From positions 1 to 64,000 of the forward strand of contig JACPPF010000037.1 in the NCBI GenBank assembly GCA_016191165.1: a stretch of DNA of 64,000 nt. The letters are read 5' to 3'. The stretch comes from Planctomycetota bacterium (GTDB taxonomy: Bacteria > Planctomycetota > Planctomycetia > Gemmatales > Gemmataceae). How positions within the stretch are numbered: the first letter of the stretch is position 1; every line of letters starts with the position of its first letter. The notes under the pieces are model-generated. The model saw nothing but the letters and a program-made list of their open reading frames with translations, ran no database searches and was not told the origin of the DNA. This document shows positions 47,900 through 57,208 of this stretch, one piece after another. The position numbers and the translations under genes are program-made.

Positions 47900-49015
47900 A
47901 TGCTGGATCTTACGCGGCATCCCCGGCTGGTAAAAATGCTTTCCTGGTGGGACCGCATAAAAGCCTCGTTGAACGGGCGTCACGCCAAGGGACAGGCTGC
48001 CGAGAAGAACCTCGGCGCGTTTTATGCCCGAATCTGGCGCGAGGCGGCGCTTGCCGTGGGAGCGACAATCGAGTCCCTGGGACATGATGTCTTCGAGATT
48101 CGCCGGGGCGAGGCGCGCACCCGCGTGCTTCAGAATTTCACCGGCATGGACGACCTGGCCACCCACTGCGTCGTCCGGGCCAAGCCGGTGATCTATCGGT
48201 TGTTGCGCGACGCGGGTTTGCCCACCCCTCGCTTCGTCGATTTCGACAGTCAGGATTTGACGCCGGCCGTGGCTTTCATGGAAAGCGCCGACAGAGATTG
48301 CGTCGTCAAACCCGCCAGCGGAACGGGCGGTGGGCTCGGGGTGACCACCGGGATTCGCAGTCGATGGCAGCTGGCCCGATCCGCTTTTTCCGCTGGCAGG
48401 TTCGGAGGTGATTTGTTGATCGAGGAGCAGGTCGCCGGCGAAAACTACCGGCTCTTGTATCTCGACGGCAAACTCATTGACGCTGTCGTCCGCAGGCCCC
48501 CCTCGGTCACCGGGGACGGAAAACACAGCATCGCCCAGCTCGTCGAGGCAGCCAATTCTCGACGGCTTCAACAAGACCAGTCCGTTTCGCACGATCTGCT
48601 CGGCGTGGACATGGACATGAGGAATACCCTGGCCAGGCACGGCCGGTCGCTGCGCTCGATTCCCGGCCCTGGCGAGGTCGTTTTTTTGAAGACGGTGATC
48701 AACCAAAACTCCGGGGCCGATAACGAGACCGCCACGTCGATTCTGTGCGAATCGGTCATTGCCGCTGGCGCGCGAGCGGCAGAAGTGGCTGGCGTGCGGC
48801 TGGCGGGGGTGGATGTCATTACCACGGATCCCGGGCGCCCTTTGGGCGAGACGGGCGGCGTCATCCTGGAGGTCAACTCGCCGCCGGGCTATTTTTGGCA
48901 TTACCACAAGCGCGATGGCGAGTTCCCTCTGGCGGTAGTCGTGCTCGAATGTCTGCTTGCTGGTCCGCGCGGAATTCAATCCATGCTCTGTGAAACGGAG
49001 TCGCTCGCCCTGTAG
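47900..49015 (+). CDS. ATP-grasp ligase, cyanophycin-synthetase/glutathione-synthetase-like
   Basis: The 371-residue protein starts at 47900 with GGAG upstream. ATP-grasp hallmarks are VIYRLLRDAGLPTPRFVDF, CVVKPASGTGGGLGVT (nucleotide-binding loop) and LLIEEQVAGENYRLLYLDG, followed by the metal site GGVILEVNSPPGY. The lid motif VVRRPPSVTGDGKHSI is close to the cyanophycin synthetase and MurE-like ATP-grasp proteins. It should join a carboxylate with an amine using ATP, with an acyl phosphate intermediate. It lacks the Mur ligase half of cyanophycin synthetase. Second gene of the ligase section of the cluster. Confidence 0.88.
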   Translation: MLDLTRHPRLVKMLSWWDRIKASLNGRHAKGQAAEKNLGAFYARIWREAALAVGATIESLGHDVFEIRRGEARTRVLQNFTGMDDLATHCVVRAKPVIYRLLRDAGLPTPRFVDFDSQDLTPAVAFMESADRDCVVKPASGTGGGLGVTTGIRSRWQLARSAFSAGRFGGDLLIEEQVAGENYRLLYLDGKLIDAVVRRPPSVTGDGKHSIAQLVEAANSRRLQQDQSVSHDLLGVDMDMRNTLARHGRSLRSIPGPGEVVFLKTVINQNSGADNETATSILCESVIAAGARAAEVAGVRLAGVDVITTDPGRPLGETGGVILEVNSPPGYFWHYHKRDGEFPLAVVVLECLLAGPRGIQSMLCETESLAL

Positions 49016-49047
49016 CACGGGCCCCTGACGCCAAGGAATGTATCAGA

Positions 49048-50298
49048 ATGAACAACCTGATCCCCATGCCGTGTGAACGACCTGAGCCGCACGCTCGGCG
49101 CCAAAAAGCCGGCGGCGCTCGAATCCCGGCCATCGTGCTTGGCGGGAGCGCGAATGCCCTTTCCGTGGTGCGCAGCCTCGGACGGGCCGGCGTTCCGGTG
49201 TCAGTCATCAACCAGGCCGATTCGGCGGCGCGGCGCTCCCGTTATGCCCGCTGGATCCCTCTTTCGGAAGACGGCCAGGTGGAAGAAGTCTGGGCGAATT
49301 TTTTGCTCGGGCCCGAGTCGGATCATTTGGCCGGCGCAGTCCTCTTTCCCTGCTGCGATCCGGCTCTGGAGATCCTCGCCCGGCATCGCGCCGAGCTGGC
49401 GGAAAAATTCACACTGGACGACGCCAATCCGCAGGCGCGCATCGCCATGCTGAACAAAATCAGCACCTACCAAATCGCCGCCGCCGCCGGCATCGCCACC
49501 CCCCGTTTTTGGCAATTGACCGCGGGCCAGGACCTTCACGCCCTGGAAGCGGAGTTGTCGTTTCCGCTGATCGTAAAGCCGTCGCATACGCATCTTTTTC
49601 GTGAGCGGTACGGAAAAAAATTCGTCACCGTCCACGATTTCGCGGCACTCAACGAAGCCTACCAGCTGGTGCGCGAGCTGGGCATTGACGTGATGCTCGT
49701 CGAGTTCATCCCCGGTCTGGATGACCAGCTGTGTAGTTACTACACCTACCTGGACCACGACGCCGAGCCGTGCTTCCATTTCACCAAGCGCGTCATTCGA
49801 CGTTATCCCCTGGTCATTGGCAACGGTTGTTATCACATCACCGACTGGAACCCGGAAGTGGCATCCGCGGGGCTGGCTTTTCTGCGCGCCGCCGGCGTGC
49901 GCGGCCTGGGCAACGTGGAGTTCAAACGCGACCCGCGCGACGGGGCCCTCAAGCTGATCGAATGCAACGCTCGCCTCACCGAGGCCAACTGCCTCGTCGC
50001 AGCCGCCGGCCTCGACCTGCCCTTGTTCGTCTACAACCGCTTGACCGGCGGGGATCCCGTAACCCTCGCGCCATACCGGCAAGGCCTGCGCCTCTGGTAT
50101 CCCTTCGCGGATTTCCGCGCCTTCCGCCAGCTTCATCGAGAAGGGCAGATCTCGTGGGCGACGTGGCTTAAAAGCATCGTCCATCCGCAGACGTTCCCTT
50201 TTTTTCGCTGGAGCGACCCGTGGCCGAGTGTGATCCGGGCATGGTCCAATCTGCAAGACAGCGTCAAACGCCGGTTACAAAAAAAGACCTCCGCTTGA
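49048..50298 (+). CDS. ATP-grasp carboxylate-amine ligase
   Basis: The 416-residue protein has IPAIVLGGSANALSVVRSLG at the N-terminus (a preATP-grasp Rossmann-like domain) and the ATP-grasp core LSFPLIVKPSHTHLFRERYG, VMLVEFIPGLDDQLCSYYTY and NVEFKRDPRDGALKLIECNA, with the metal-binding E-x-N. It is a different subfamily from the neighbouring ATP-grasp ligase and closer to the carbamoyl-phosphate-type predicted ATP-grasp enzymes seen next to polysaccharide genes. Having two distinct ATP-grasp ligases in tandem suggests two different amide-bond steps. It follows the previous gene by 32 bases. Confidence 0.88.
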   Translation: MNNLIPMPCERPEPHARRQKAGGARIPAIVLGGSANALSVVRSLGRAGVPVSVINQADSAARRSRYARWIPLSEDGQVEEVWANFLLGPESDHLAGAVLFPCCDPALEILARHRAELAEKFTLDDANPQARIAMLNKISTYQIAAAAGIATPRFWQLTAGQDLHALEAELSFPLIVKPSHTHLFRERYGKKFVTVHDFAALNEAYQLVRELGIDVMLVEFIPGLDDQLCSYYTYLDHDAEPCFHFTKRVIRRYPLVIGNGCYHITDWNPEVASAGLAFLRAAGVRGLGNVEFKRDPRDGALKLIECNARLTEANCLVAAAGLDLPLFVYNRLTGGDPVTLAPYRQGLRLWYPFADFRAFRQLHREGQISWATWLKSIVHPQTFPFFRWSDPWPSVIRAWSNLQDSVKRRLQKKTSA

Positions 50299-50325
50299 TC
50301 GGAGCAATGCGACGGGAGAAAGAAC

Positions 50326-51552
50326 ATGGAAATCACGCTGGAGACCTCGAAACGCCCACCGCCGACCTCCGCGCCGCCGCGGCCGGCTGGCGCCAAAGAC
50401 GCCGGCGATGCACAACTACGCGTTGTGGTCGTTGACAGCGCGGAGGCACTCGAGGCCCATGTGTCGGCCTGGCAGGATTTGGCTGCCCAAGCCCTCGAAC
50501 CCAATCCGTTCTACGAACCCTGGATGCTGATGCCGGCGCTACGCGCTTTTGGCAAGGGCCAGGACCTCTTGTTCGTATTCCTCTATCGCGACACTCCCGG
50601 CGCCAAGGCGCGCCTGTGCGGATTCTTTCCGCTGCACCGGCGCCGGCTCAAAAAGATATCGCTTCTTGGTTTGTGGCAACACCAGCACTGTTTTCTATGC
50701 ACCCCATTGTTGCGCAAGGAGGACGCCGTCGAGTGCCTGGCCGCCGTGGTGGATTGGGCACGCCGTGATCGGCGCGGCGCCTCGATTCTGGAATTCAATC
50801 AGGTCAGCGCCGAGGGCGGATTCCATCGAAGCTGGATTGATTTCCTTCAGCGCCACGAATGCTTTACCTTTTTGCAAGCCTGTCATACCCGGGCTTTATG
50901 GCAGCCCCGAGCCGACGTCGATACCTATGTCAACCTGGCTCTTTCCAGCAGCGGACGACAGGATTTTCGCCGCAAACGAAAACGGCTGGGTGAACTCGGC
51001 CGACTCGAATTCAGGTCTCTGGAAATCGGCGGAGACGTCGAGCGCTGGCTCACCCAGTTTCTTGAGGTGGAAGCGAGTGGCTGGAAAGGGGACCAGCAAA
51101 CCGCCCTGGCGAAAATTCCGGAAGAACGAGAATACTTTCTGGAAATCGGCCGGGCCGCGTTTGCCCGGGGCCAGTTGCAAATGCTTGGCCTGTTTCTCGA
51201 CGACAAGCCCATTGCCCTGAAGTGTAATTTTCTGTCCGGCGCCGGCGCCTTCGTCTTCAAGCCCGCCTATGACGAATCCTTCGCCCGCTATTCCCCGGGA
51301 GCCCTGCTGGAACTTGACAACATGCAGCTTTGCCACCGGTCCTCGCCTGTCCCGTGGATGGACTCCTGCACCGAGCCCGATCATCCCCTCTGGAATCGGC
51401 TCTGGATGGATCGACGCCCGATCCAGACCATTCTTCTTTCCACGGGTGGAACCTGGGGGAATTTGCTGGTGTCGTTGCGACCTCTCCTGAGGTGGTTTGG
51501 CACGTGGCTCCGGAGAAAACGGCCGACATCTGGACAACCGGCGCCTTCGTAA
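50326..51552 (+). CDS. BioF2/CelD-type GNAT acyltransferase 1
   Basis: The 408-residue protein contains the BioF2-like acetyltransferase domain (Acetyltransf_6, FemAB-related) with WQDLAAQALEPNPFYEPWML and FVFKPAYDESFARYSPGALLEL near residues 305-330. The KPAYDESFxxYSPG block is diagnostic for the CelD/BcsL group, which is found in exopolysaccharide and cell-envelope clusters and may transfer acyl or aminoacyl groups. An N-terminal Pro-rich linker of about 25 residues precedes the domain. It is 27 bases after the ATP-grasp gene and 33 bases before a paralog of the same family. Confidence 0.87.
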   Translation: MEITLETSKRPPPTSAPPRPAGAKDAGDAQLRVVVVDSAEALEAHVSAWQDLAAQALEPNPFYEPWMLMPALRAFGKGQDLLFVFLYRDTPGAKARLCGFFPLHRRRLKKISLLGLWQHQHCFLCTPLLRKEDAVECLAAVVDWARRDRRGASILEFNQVSAEGGFHRSWIDFLQRHECFTFLQACHTRALWQPRADVDTYVNLALSSSGRQDFRRKRKRLGELGRLEFRSLEIGGDVERWLTQFLEVEASGWKGDQQTALAKIPEEREYFLEIGRAAFARGQLQMLGLFLDDKPIALKCNFLSGAGAFVFKPAYDESFARYSPGALLELDNMQLCHRSSPVPWMDSCTEPDHPLWNRLWMDRRPIQTILLSTGGTWGNLLVSLRPLLRWFGTWLRRKRPTSGQPAPS

Positions 51553-51585
51553 TTGGGCGACCTCGAACTGCAAACAGGTATTCAC

Positions 51586-52833
51586 ATGGAAACTTCACTG
51601 GTCATCGCCGAGACCGTCCAGCCACGGGCTGCCGAGGCGTCACTACGTCTCGAAGTGGTGACCTCGCCTGAGGTGCTGGAAAACCTTCGCACGGACTGGA
51701 CTGACCTTTTGGCTCGCAGCGCGAGCCCGGAGCCCATGTTGAGCCCGACCTGGCTTCTACCGTGGTGGCGGATTTATGGTGGGGGCCGGGAATTGCGCGT
51801 CGGGGTTTTTTATCAGGGCGAGCAACTCGTCGGCCTGGCTCCCTTGCAACACCGCCGCCACTGGTATCGGCCGGGCATCCCCTTCTGGCGCCTGGAACCC
51901 CTGGGCGCCGACGTGGACGAACAGGACGGCGTCGGCTCGGACTACCTCAACATCATCGCCCAGACGGGCCGCGAGAAAGCGGTGGCCGACAGCCTGGCCG
52001 ATTCCCTGGCCAGCGGGAAATTCGGGAAGTGGTCCGAATTCGTGATCCCGTCGATGGACGAAGGCAACATTATGGTGCCGCTCCTGGGTCAGGCACTCAA
52101 CCGCGTCGGGCTTACCGTGGCGAGTCCCATTACGGGTGCAGCGCCGTATATTCCGTTGCCGAGGACCTGGCCTGACTATCTGCAATCCTTGCATCAAAAA
52201 AAACGCTACGTCATTACGCGTTCCATGCGGGATTTTGAAACCTGGACGGGCGGGGCCTGGAAACTTCATCAGGCCCGCAACACCGCCGACCTCGCCGAGG
52301 GGAGTCGAATCCTTGCTGACCTGCACAACGCCCGCTGGCACGCCGATGGTGAGACCGGCGCTTTTCAACAAAGGCGTTTTCAGGCCTTTCACGCGGACGT
52401 CATGCAGCGCCTTTTGGAAGAAAACCGCCTGGAACTCACCTGGCTAACCGCGCATGGCGAGCCGATCGCGGCGCTTTACAATGTGATTGAAAATAACAAG
52501 GTCTACTTTTATCAATCCGGGCGCCGGACCGACCTGCCGAAGGGGCAACGCCCGGGGATTGTCATCCTGGCCATGGCAATCCAGCGGGCCATTGCGAGCG
52601 GGAGACGCGAATTCGATTTCCTGGCAGGCCCCTCACAATACAAAAGTCAATTCGCTCCGCTCCAGCGCTCCCTGGTCGAACTCCGCGCCGTGCCGTCCTG
52701 CCTGAATGAACAGGTCCGCCGCTGGGCCCAGCTTGGCAAACGTGGCGCCCGCTTTCTCATTCATCAGGTCAGATCAACCTTTCCCCGCTGGCTTGGAACG
52801 GGCAAGCCAAATGCAAACCAGAACCCGGATTGA
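51586..52833 (+). CDS. BioF2/CelD-type GNAT acyltransferase 2
   Basis: The 415-residue protein starts at 51586 (AGGT upstream); the in-frame TTG at 51553 gives an extension without character. The pattern is that of the CelD/BcsL acetyltransferase family: RTDWTDLLARSASPEPMLSP, LLPWWRIYGGGREL, and the C-terminal block FDFLAGPSQYKSQFAP. It differs strongly from the preceding paralog, especially in the middle, and so is likely to have a different donor or acceptor. It is the last gene of the cluster, and a 428-base spacer with an inverted repeat follows. No donor-loading enzyme is visible, so an aminoacyl-tRNA or acyl-CoA donor is possible. Confidence 0.87.
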   Translation: METSLVIAETVQPRAAEASLRLEVVTSPEVLENLRTDWTDLLARSASPEPMLSPTWLLPWWRIYGGGRELRVGVFYQGEQLVGLAPLQHRRHWYRPGIPFWRLEPLGADVDEQDGVGSDYLNIIAQTGREKAVADSLADSLASGKFGKWSEFVIPSMDEGNIMVPLLGQALNRVGLTVASPITGAAPYIPLPRTWPDYLQSLHQKKRYVITRSMRDFETWTGGAWKLHQARNTADLAEGSRILADLHNARWHADGETGAFQQRRFQAFHADVMQRLLEENRLELTWLTAHGEPIAALYNVIENNKVYFYQSGRRTDLPKGQRPGIVILAMAIQRAIASGRREFDFLAGPSQYKSQFAPLQRSLVELRAVPSCLNEQVRRWAQLGKRGARFLIHQVRSTFPRWLGTGKPNANQNPD

Positions 52834-53261
52834 TCGAATCCCGTCCCCTTGGCGCACGTCATGGTCCAGCAATTCTCCTGGCGGCGTCGGCATGGCGCGA
52901 GGCGACAATTGCGAAGGCGCAATGATCCACCGGTGATCCCACCGCGCGTCTTTGCGTCCGCCTGTTTTGCCTGGTTTTTGTGCAAAGGCCGTCGAAACGG
53001 CGCTGGAGAGTTTATTGTACCTAGAGAATTGAGGAGCCGAACACTCAGGGCGGGCGTTGCCCACAACCCAACCAGGCAATGTGGAATGAAGAGTCAGGAA
53101 TTCGGAAGTGCTCGACCGCGGCGTCCTCCAATTTCTCAATTCCTCGTTCTTCATTCCTTATGGCATTTCCTCGTGCGGCGCGAGAATCTTGTGGTAATCT
53201 CCATGAAGCAGGCGGGGCCACGGCCGCTCGCTCCGTGTGCGCCTCTTTCTCTTGGGCGCTT
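52834..53261. other. 428-bp convergent spacer at the cluster end
   Basis: No gene is supported. A hairpin lies at 53083-53157, and GCGTCTTTGCGTCC near 52950 resembles part of the repeat at 45026-45053. The region separates the plus-strand cluster from the convergent ABC importer operon. Confidence 0.6.
53083..53157. repeat. inverted repeat in the convergent spacer
   Basis: GGAATGAAGAGTCAGGAATT (53083-53102) and AATTCCTCGTTCTTCATTCC (53138-53157) pair at 17 of 20 positions with a 35-base loop. The position favours a terminator for both the cluster and the importer operon. Confidence 0.8.
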
Positions 53262-54137
53262 TCAATCATTTCCAACCGGAACGCGGGCGTGCTCGACCAT
53301 TGCGTGATAGCTTGCGGCATCGGCTTGGGGTTTCGCTGATCCCGGCGGCGGCGTTTGCTGGGGGTAGGCATGTTCCTCGAGGAACTCGATGAGGTATTCG
53401 CGCAGCCTGTAGTAGTCGGGATGGGCCATCACCTCTTCGCGACCGCGCGGCCGAGGGAAGGAAACCTCCAGGATGTCGCCGACGCGCGCCGCCGGGCCAT
53501 TGGTCATCATGACGATGCGATCCGCGAGAAACAATGCCTCATCGACGTCATGGGTGACCATCAGGGCTGTTTTCTGGTTTTCGTTCCACAGGTCAATCAG
53601 CACCTGCTGAAGTTCAAAACGGGTGAGCGAGTCGAGCATGCCGAAGGGTTCGTCAAGGAGCAGCAAGCGCGGATCAAGGGCGAACGCGCGCGCCAGGCCC
53701 ACGCGTTGCCGCATGCCGACGGAAAGCTCAGGCGGCTTCTGGTGCACCGCATCCCCCAGACCGACCAGAGTCAGAAATTTGGCGGCAATCTCGCGACGCT
53801 GGTTGCGCGTCGATTGCGGGTAGATCTGATCGACACCGAGTTGGACGTTGCCGAGCGCGGTCATCCAGGGGAGCAAGCACGGGGCCTGGAAGACGACGCC
53901 GCGATCGGGGCCTGGGCCTTCGATTTTCTTGCCCGCCAAAATCATTTCGCCGCTGGAGAGCGGGTTGAGTCCCGCCACCATGGACAGAACCGTCGATTTG
54001 CCGCACCCGGAGTGGCCGATCAGGCAAACGAATTCGCCCTGGCGCAGGCTGAGATTGAAGTCCTCGACGATCACCGCCGAGCCCTTGGGTGTCGGATACG
54101 TTTTACCAACGTTCCGCAGGCTGAGATAAGGATTCAT
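53262..54137 (-). CDS. ABC importer ATPase (NrtD/SsuB type)
   Basis: The 291-residue protein has Walker [10 protein letters not shown] (near 43), the signature [17 protein letters not shown], Walker [13 protein letters not shown] and H-loop [10 protein letters not shown], all canonical except for V in the LSGGM position. The Q-loop is [12 protein letters not shown]. The family energises nitrate, bicarbonate, sulfonate or aliphatic uptake. The C-terminal 60 residues ([20 protein letters not shown]) extend beyond the usual end. It overlaps the preceding ATPase gene by 4 bases (ATGA), so the two are translationally coupled and probably form a heterodimer. Confidence 0.95.
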   Translation of the reverse strand: MNPYLSLRNVGKTYPTPKGSAVIVEDFNLSLRQGEFVCLIGHSGCGKSTVLSMVAGLNPLSSGEMILAGKKIEGPGPDRGVVFQAPCLLPWMTALGNVQLGVDQIYPQSTRNQRREIAAKFLTLVGLGDAVHQKPPELSVGMRQRVGLARAFALDPRLLLLDEPFGMLDSLTRFELQQVLIDLWNENQKTALMVTHDVDEALFLADRIVMMTNGPAARVGDILEVSFPRPRGREEVMAHPDYYRLREYLIEFLEEHAYPQQTPPPGSAKPQADAASYHAMVEHARVPVGND

Positions 54138-54976
54138 ACCGCCTCCCGGACCAGGCCGAGCGGAACGTCAAACGCCGGTATGGGGGCGGTTTTCCTGCGG
54201 ATCCTCGGATTGGAACCAAGCAGATAGTGGATTACCTCGGCCCGGATTTTCTGAAAGCGAGGGTCGTGATTCATCGCCTTTCGGTCACGCGGGCGTGGCA
54301 GGTTGACTTCAACCGACGGCCCCAGCGTCGCCCGCGGGCCATGGCTAAGCGGAACGATGCGGTCGGCCAGCAGGATGCCCTCATCGACATCATTCGTGAT
54401 CATCACGACGGTCTTCTGGTCGCGCCTCCAGATGCGTTCAATCTCGTCCTGCAAGGTGGCGCGGGTCAGCGCGTCGAGAGCGCCAAGCGGTTCGTCCATC
54501 AACAGAATGCGCGGCTCAACCGCCAGGGCGCGGGCCAGGGCAACGCGTTGCCGCATGCCGCCGGACAGTTCATTTGGCCTCTTGTTGCGCGCGGGGGTCA
54601 AGTTGACCATCTCGATGTACCGCTCGGCATGTTCGGTCTTGTTGGCCTTGGTCCAATCGGGAAAGACCTGATCGACGGCGAGATAGATGTTGCCAAACAC
54701 CGATTTCCAGGGGAGCAGGGAATAGTTTTGAAAAACGACGCCGCGATCGGGCCCAGGGCGGGTGATTGGCTTGCCCTCCAATCGCAGCGAGCCGCTGTCA
54801 GGGGCGAGCAGGCCGGCGATCATCGAGATCAGTGTACTCTTGCCGGCGCCAGAATAGCCGACGATGGCGACGAATTCGCCCTGCTCAATCTCGAGGTTGA
54901 TGTCCTTGAGAACTTCGACCCGGCTGCCGTTGTAGCCGAAGCCTTTGCACACTTTGGAGAGTTCGAGAAGAGGCAT
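54134..54976 (-). CDS. ABC importer ATPase (NrtC-like ATPase part) with Asn at the switch position
   Basis: The start at 54976 has GAGGA upstream. The 280-residue protein has Walker [11 protein letters not shown]-loop [13 protein letters not shown], signature [17 protein letters not shown] and Walker [14 protein letters not shown]. The switch region reads [12 protein letters not shown], so Asn stands where the His of the H-loop is usual. In the paired ATPase the His is present. A heterodimer with one weakened site is therefore possible. Unlike cyanobacterial NrtC it has no C-terminal solute-binding domain. It follows the permease gene by 76 bases. Confidence 0.94.
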   Translation of the reverse strand: MPLLELSKVCKGFGYNGSRVEVLKDINLEIEQGEFVAIVGYSGAGKSTLISMIAGLLAPDSGSLRLEGKPITRPGPDRGVVFQNYSLLPWKSVFGNIYLAVDQVFPDWTKANKTEHAERYIEMVNLTPARNKRPNELSGGMRQRVALARALAVEPRILLMDEPLGALDALTRATLQDEIERIWRRDQKTVVMITNDVDEGILLADRIVPLSHGPRATLGPSVEVNLPRPRDRKAMNHDPRFQKIRAEVIHYLLGSNPRIRRKTAPIPAFDVPLGLVREAV

Positions 54977-55052
54977 TTTGGGTTCCTCATAGGTTGCTTG
55001 CAGCCTCGCCTTCGCATGGCGCCATGCGCGAGCGAAGGCGTTGGCGGCCGGA

Positions 55053-55835
55053 CTAGGCGAAAACACGCTTGAGGTTGTTTTCGACGATGCTCATGATTCG
55101 ATCCATGGCAAAGCCGACGATACCGATGGTGATGATGCATAACAGGATGTGCTCGAAAATCCCGCTGTTGTATTCCTGGTAAAGAAAGTTGCCCACGCCG
55201 GGAATACCAGTGAGCATCTCCGCCGCGACGATGACAAGCCAGGCAATCCCGAGGCTCAAGCGGAAGCCGGTGAACATGTACGGCAAGGCCGCGGGCAGGA
55301 GCACCGAGAAAAGCGTCCGGGTCCGCGACAGGCTAAGGACGCGCGCCACGTTCAGGTAATCCTGCGGGATTGAACGCACTCCCACCGCCGTATTCAGCAC
55401 CGTGGGCCACATCGCGCAGATGGCAATGGTGAAAATCGCCGCCGGTTCGTTCTTGTGAAACAGCACCAGCCCGAGCGGAAGCCAGGCCAGCGGCGACACG
55501 GGCCGCAGAATCTGAAAAATCGGGTCAAACGTCCTGGTGAAAAAATCCGACAGGCCGAGACAGAAGCCCAAAGGCACCCCAAGCAATAGCGCCAGGGCGT
55601 AGCCCTTGGCTACAAGGATTAACGAATACAGAGTAAAGCGAACGATCCCCTGATCCTGAACGCCGCGGTGCGCGAACGGCTCGGTGATGTAGAGCTTGCT
55701 CTTGTCCCAGGTTTGCCCGGGCGAAGGCAACTTGCCGGCCCAGGTTTCGCTGGAGGCGCTCCAGATTGCCAGCACCAGAGCAAGACCGATCGCGGGCAGG
55801 ACCACCCAGTCGAACTTGAAACGGAAATTCTTCAT
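55053..55835 (-). CDS. ABC importer permease (NrtB/SsuC type)
   Basis: The 260-residue membrane protein has six segments and the EAA-like loop [34 protein letters not shown], which contacts the ATPase. [12 protein letters not shown] near the N-terminus and [13 protein letters not shown] are typical of nitrate/bicarbonate/sulfonate permeases. It forms the membrane pore of the importer. The start is at 55835 ([16 protein letters not shown]); the longer frame to 55925 lacks character. Between it and the solute-binding gene lie 116 bases. Confidence 0.95.
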   Translation of the reverse strand: MKNFRFKFDWVVLPAIGLALVLAIWSASSETWAGKLPSPGQTWDKSKLYITEPFAHRGVQDQGIVRFTLYSLILVAKGYALALLLGVPLGFCLGLSDFFTRTFDPIFQILRPVSPLAWLPLGLVLFHKNEPAAIFTIAICAMWPTVLNTAVGVRSIPQDYLNVARVLSLSRTRTLFSVLLPAALPYMFTGFRLSLGIAWLVIVAAEMLTGIPGVGNFLYQEYNSGIFEHILLCIITIGIVGFAMDRIMSIVENNLKRVFA

Positions 55836-55951
55836 GCCACATTTCTCTCGTTTAGTCGCAATTCGAATGTGAGCGGGGTCACCAACCCCTTCGCTTGCAG
55901 CGAGGCGCACAGCCCGCGCGCCCATGAGGCCGCGGCAAGACCGGGGCTTTA

Positions 55952-57208
55952 CTAATCGCGGCGGTTGTGGACGGTGAACGCACGGGCGTAATCCTCAGGC
56001 CGGCGCGGGTCGAATGTGACGCGATCGAACAACGTCTCCGGCGTCATGTTCGGGCCGCCGTGTTCATAGTTGAGTTCGCGCATTGCTTCTTCGTACAGGT
56101 CGGGCCGCATCACCTGGTCGGCGATCCCCTGATAGTCGGGCGTGCCGGTGACCATGCCCCAGCGACGGAACTGGGAAAGCCACCAGATCGCATACTTCTT
56201 TTGCGGATAGTTGCAGTTGCGATCACTGAAGATCATGTAGTTGGGATCTTGACGGGTGCGGCCGTCGCCGAAGTCGTAAGTGCCCTGCATGCGCGGGAGA
56301 ATCCGCTCGGGCTCACAGTTGACGTAGGTCGTGCGTGAAATGATCTGAGCTTGTTCGGGCCGATTGGACATGGTGTCGAGCCAGACGCTCGCCTCGTGGA
56401 GCGCCTTGAGGACGGCCTTGACCGCGCCCGGATTGGCGTCGGCGTAATCCTTGGTGAAGGCACACACTTTTTCGGGATGATCGCGCCAGATGTCCTGCGA
56501 GTTCAGGGCCGTGAAGCCGACGCCATCCGCAATCGACTTGGCATTCCACGGTTCGCCTACGCAGAAGCCGTCCATCGACCCGACGGCCACGTTGGAAACC
56601 ATCTGCGCGGGCGGAATAACGATCAGGCGCACATCGTTGTCTGGATGGATGCCGCCGCTGGCCAGCCAGTAGCGCAGCCACATGGCGTGGGTGCCGGGCG
56701 GAAACGTCATGGCGAACGTCATCGGCGTGCCGGCGTCGCGCGCCCGATGCACAATGGGACGAAGCGGCGCCGGATCGTCGCGCACCTGACCGCGCAGCGC
56801 TGCCTTCAACGTGATGCTCTGGCCGTTGCGATTGATAATCCAGGGGATGATCATCGGGACGCGTGCGGCGCCCAACAGCCCCATGGTGGACGCGAGGGGC
56901 ATGCCAAAAAGCATGTGAGTCGCTTGAATGTCGCCGCTGACGAGTGAATCACGGATCGACGCCCAGCTTGCCAGCTTGTTGACGGTGGAATTGACGCCGT
57001 GTTTACGGAAGAAGCCCTTCTCATGGGCGATCACGATTGGGGAGCAATCGGTGAGCGCGATCATGCCGAATGTGATGTCATATCCCGACGCGGATGAACT
57101 CGAACAACCGCCGAGCAAAGAGGCTGCTCCGAGACCAGCGACGGCGGAACCGAGAAATCGCCGCCGAGTTACTCCGGTGCCAGGGTTTTTGGGAGGCGAG
57201 GATTTCAC
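55952..57208 (-). CDS. ABC importer solute-binding lipoprotein (NrtA/CmpA type) with Tat signal
   Basis: I start the gene at GTG 57208, because GAAAGGA lies 5 bases upstream and a twin-arginine signal (R15-R16-R17-F-L-G) with lipobox L32-G-G-C35 follows. The 418-residue protein binds small oxyanions such as nitrate, bicarbonate or taurine. Blocks ATHMLFGMPLASTMG, FPPGTHAMWLRYWLASGG and DGFCVGEPWNAKSIADGVGF match NrtA/CmpA proteins. Together with the permease and two ATPases it makes a complete importer. Longer in-frame starts (to 57430) give a low-quality N-terminus. Which anion is bound is unresolved. Confidence 0.93.
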   Translation of the reverse strand: MKSSPPKNPGTGVTRRRFLGSAVAGLGAASLLGGCSSSSASGYDITFGMIALTDCSPIVIAHEKGFFRKHGVNSTVNKLASWASIRDSLVSGDIQATHMLFGMPLASTMGLLGAARVPMIIPWIINRNGQSITLKAALRGQVRDDPAPLRPIVHRARDAGTPMTFAMTFPPGTHAMWLRYWLASGGIHPDNDVRLIVIPPAQMVSNVAVGSMDGFCVGEPWNAKSIADGVGFTALNSQDIWRDHPEKVCAFTKDYADANPGAVKAVLKALHEASVWLDTMSNRPEQAQIISRTTYVNCEPERILPRMQGTYDFGDGRTRQDPNYMIFSDRNCNYPQKKYAIWWLSQFRRWGMVTGTPDYQGIADQVMRPDLYEEAMRELNYEHGGPNMTPETLFDRVTFDPRRPEDYARAFTVHNRRD

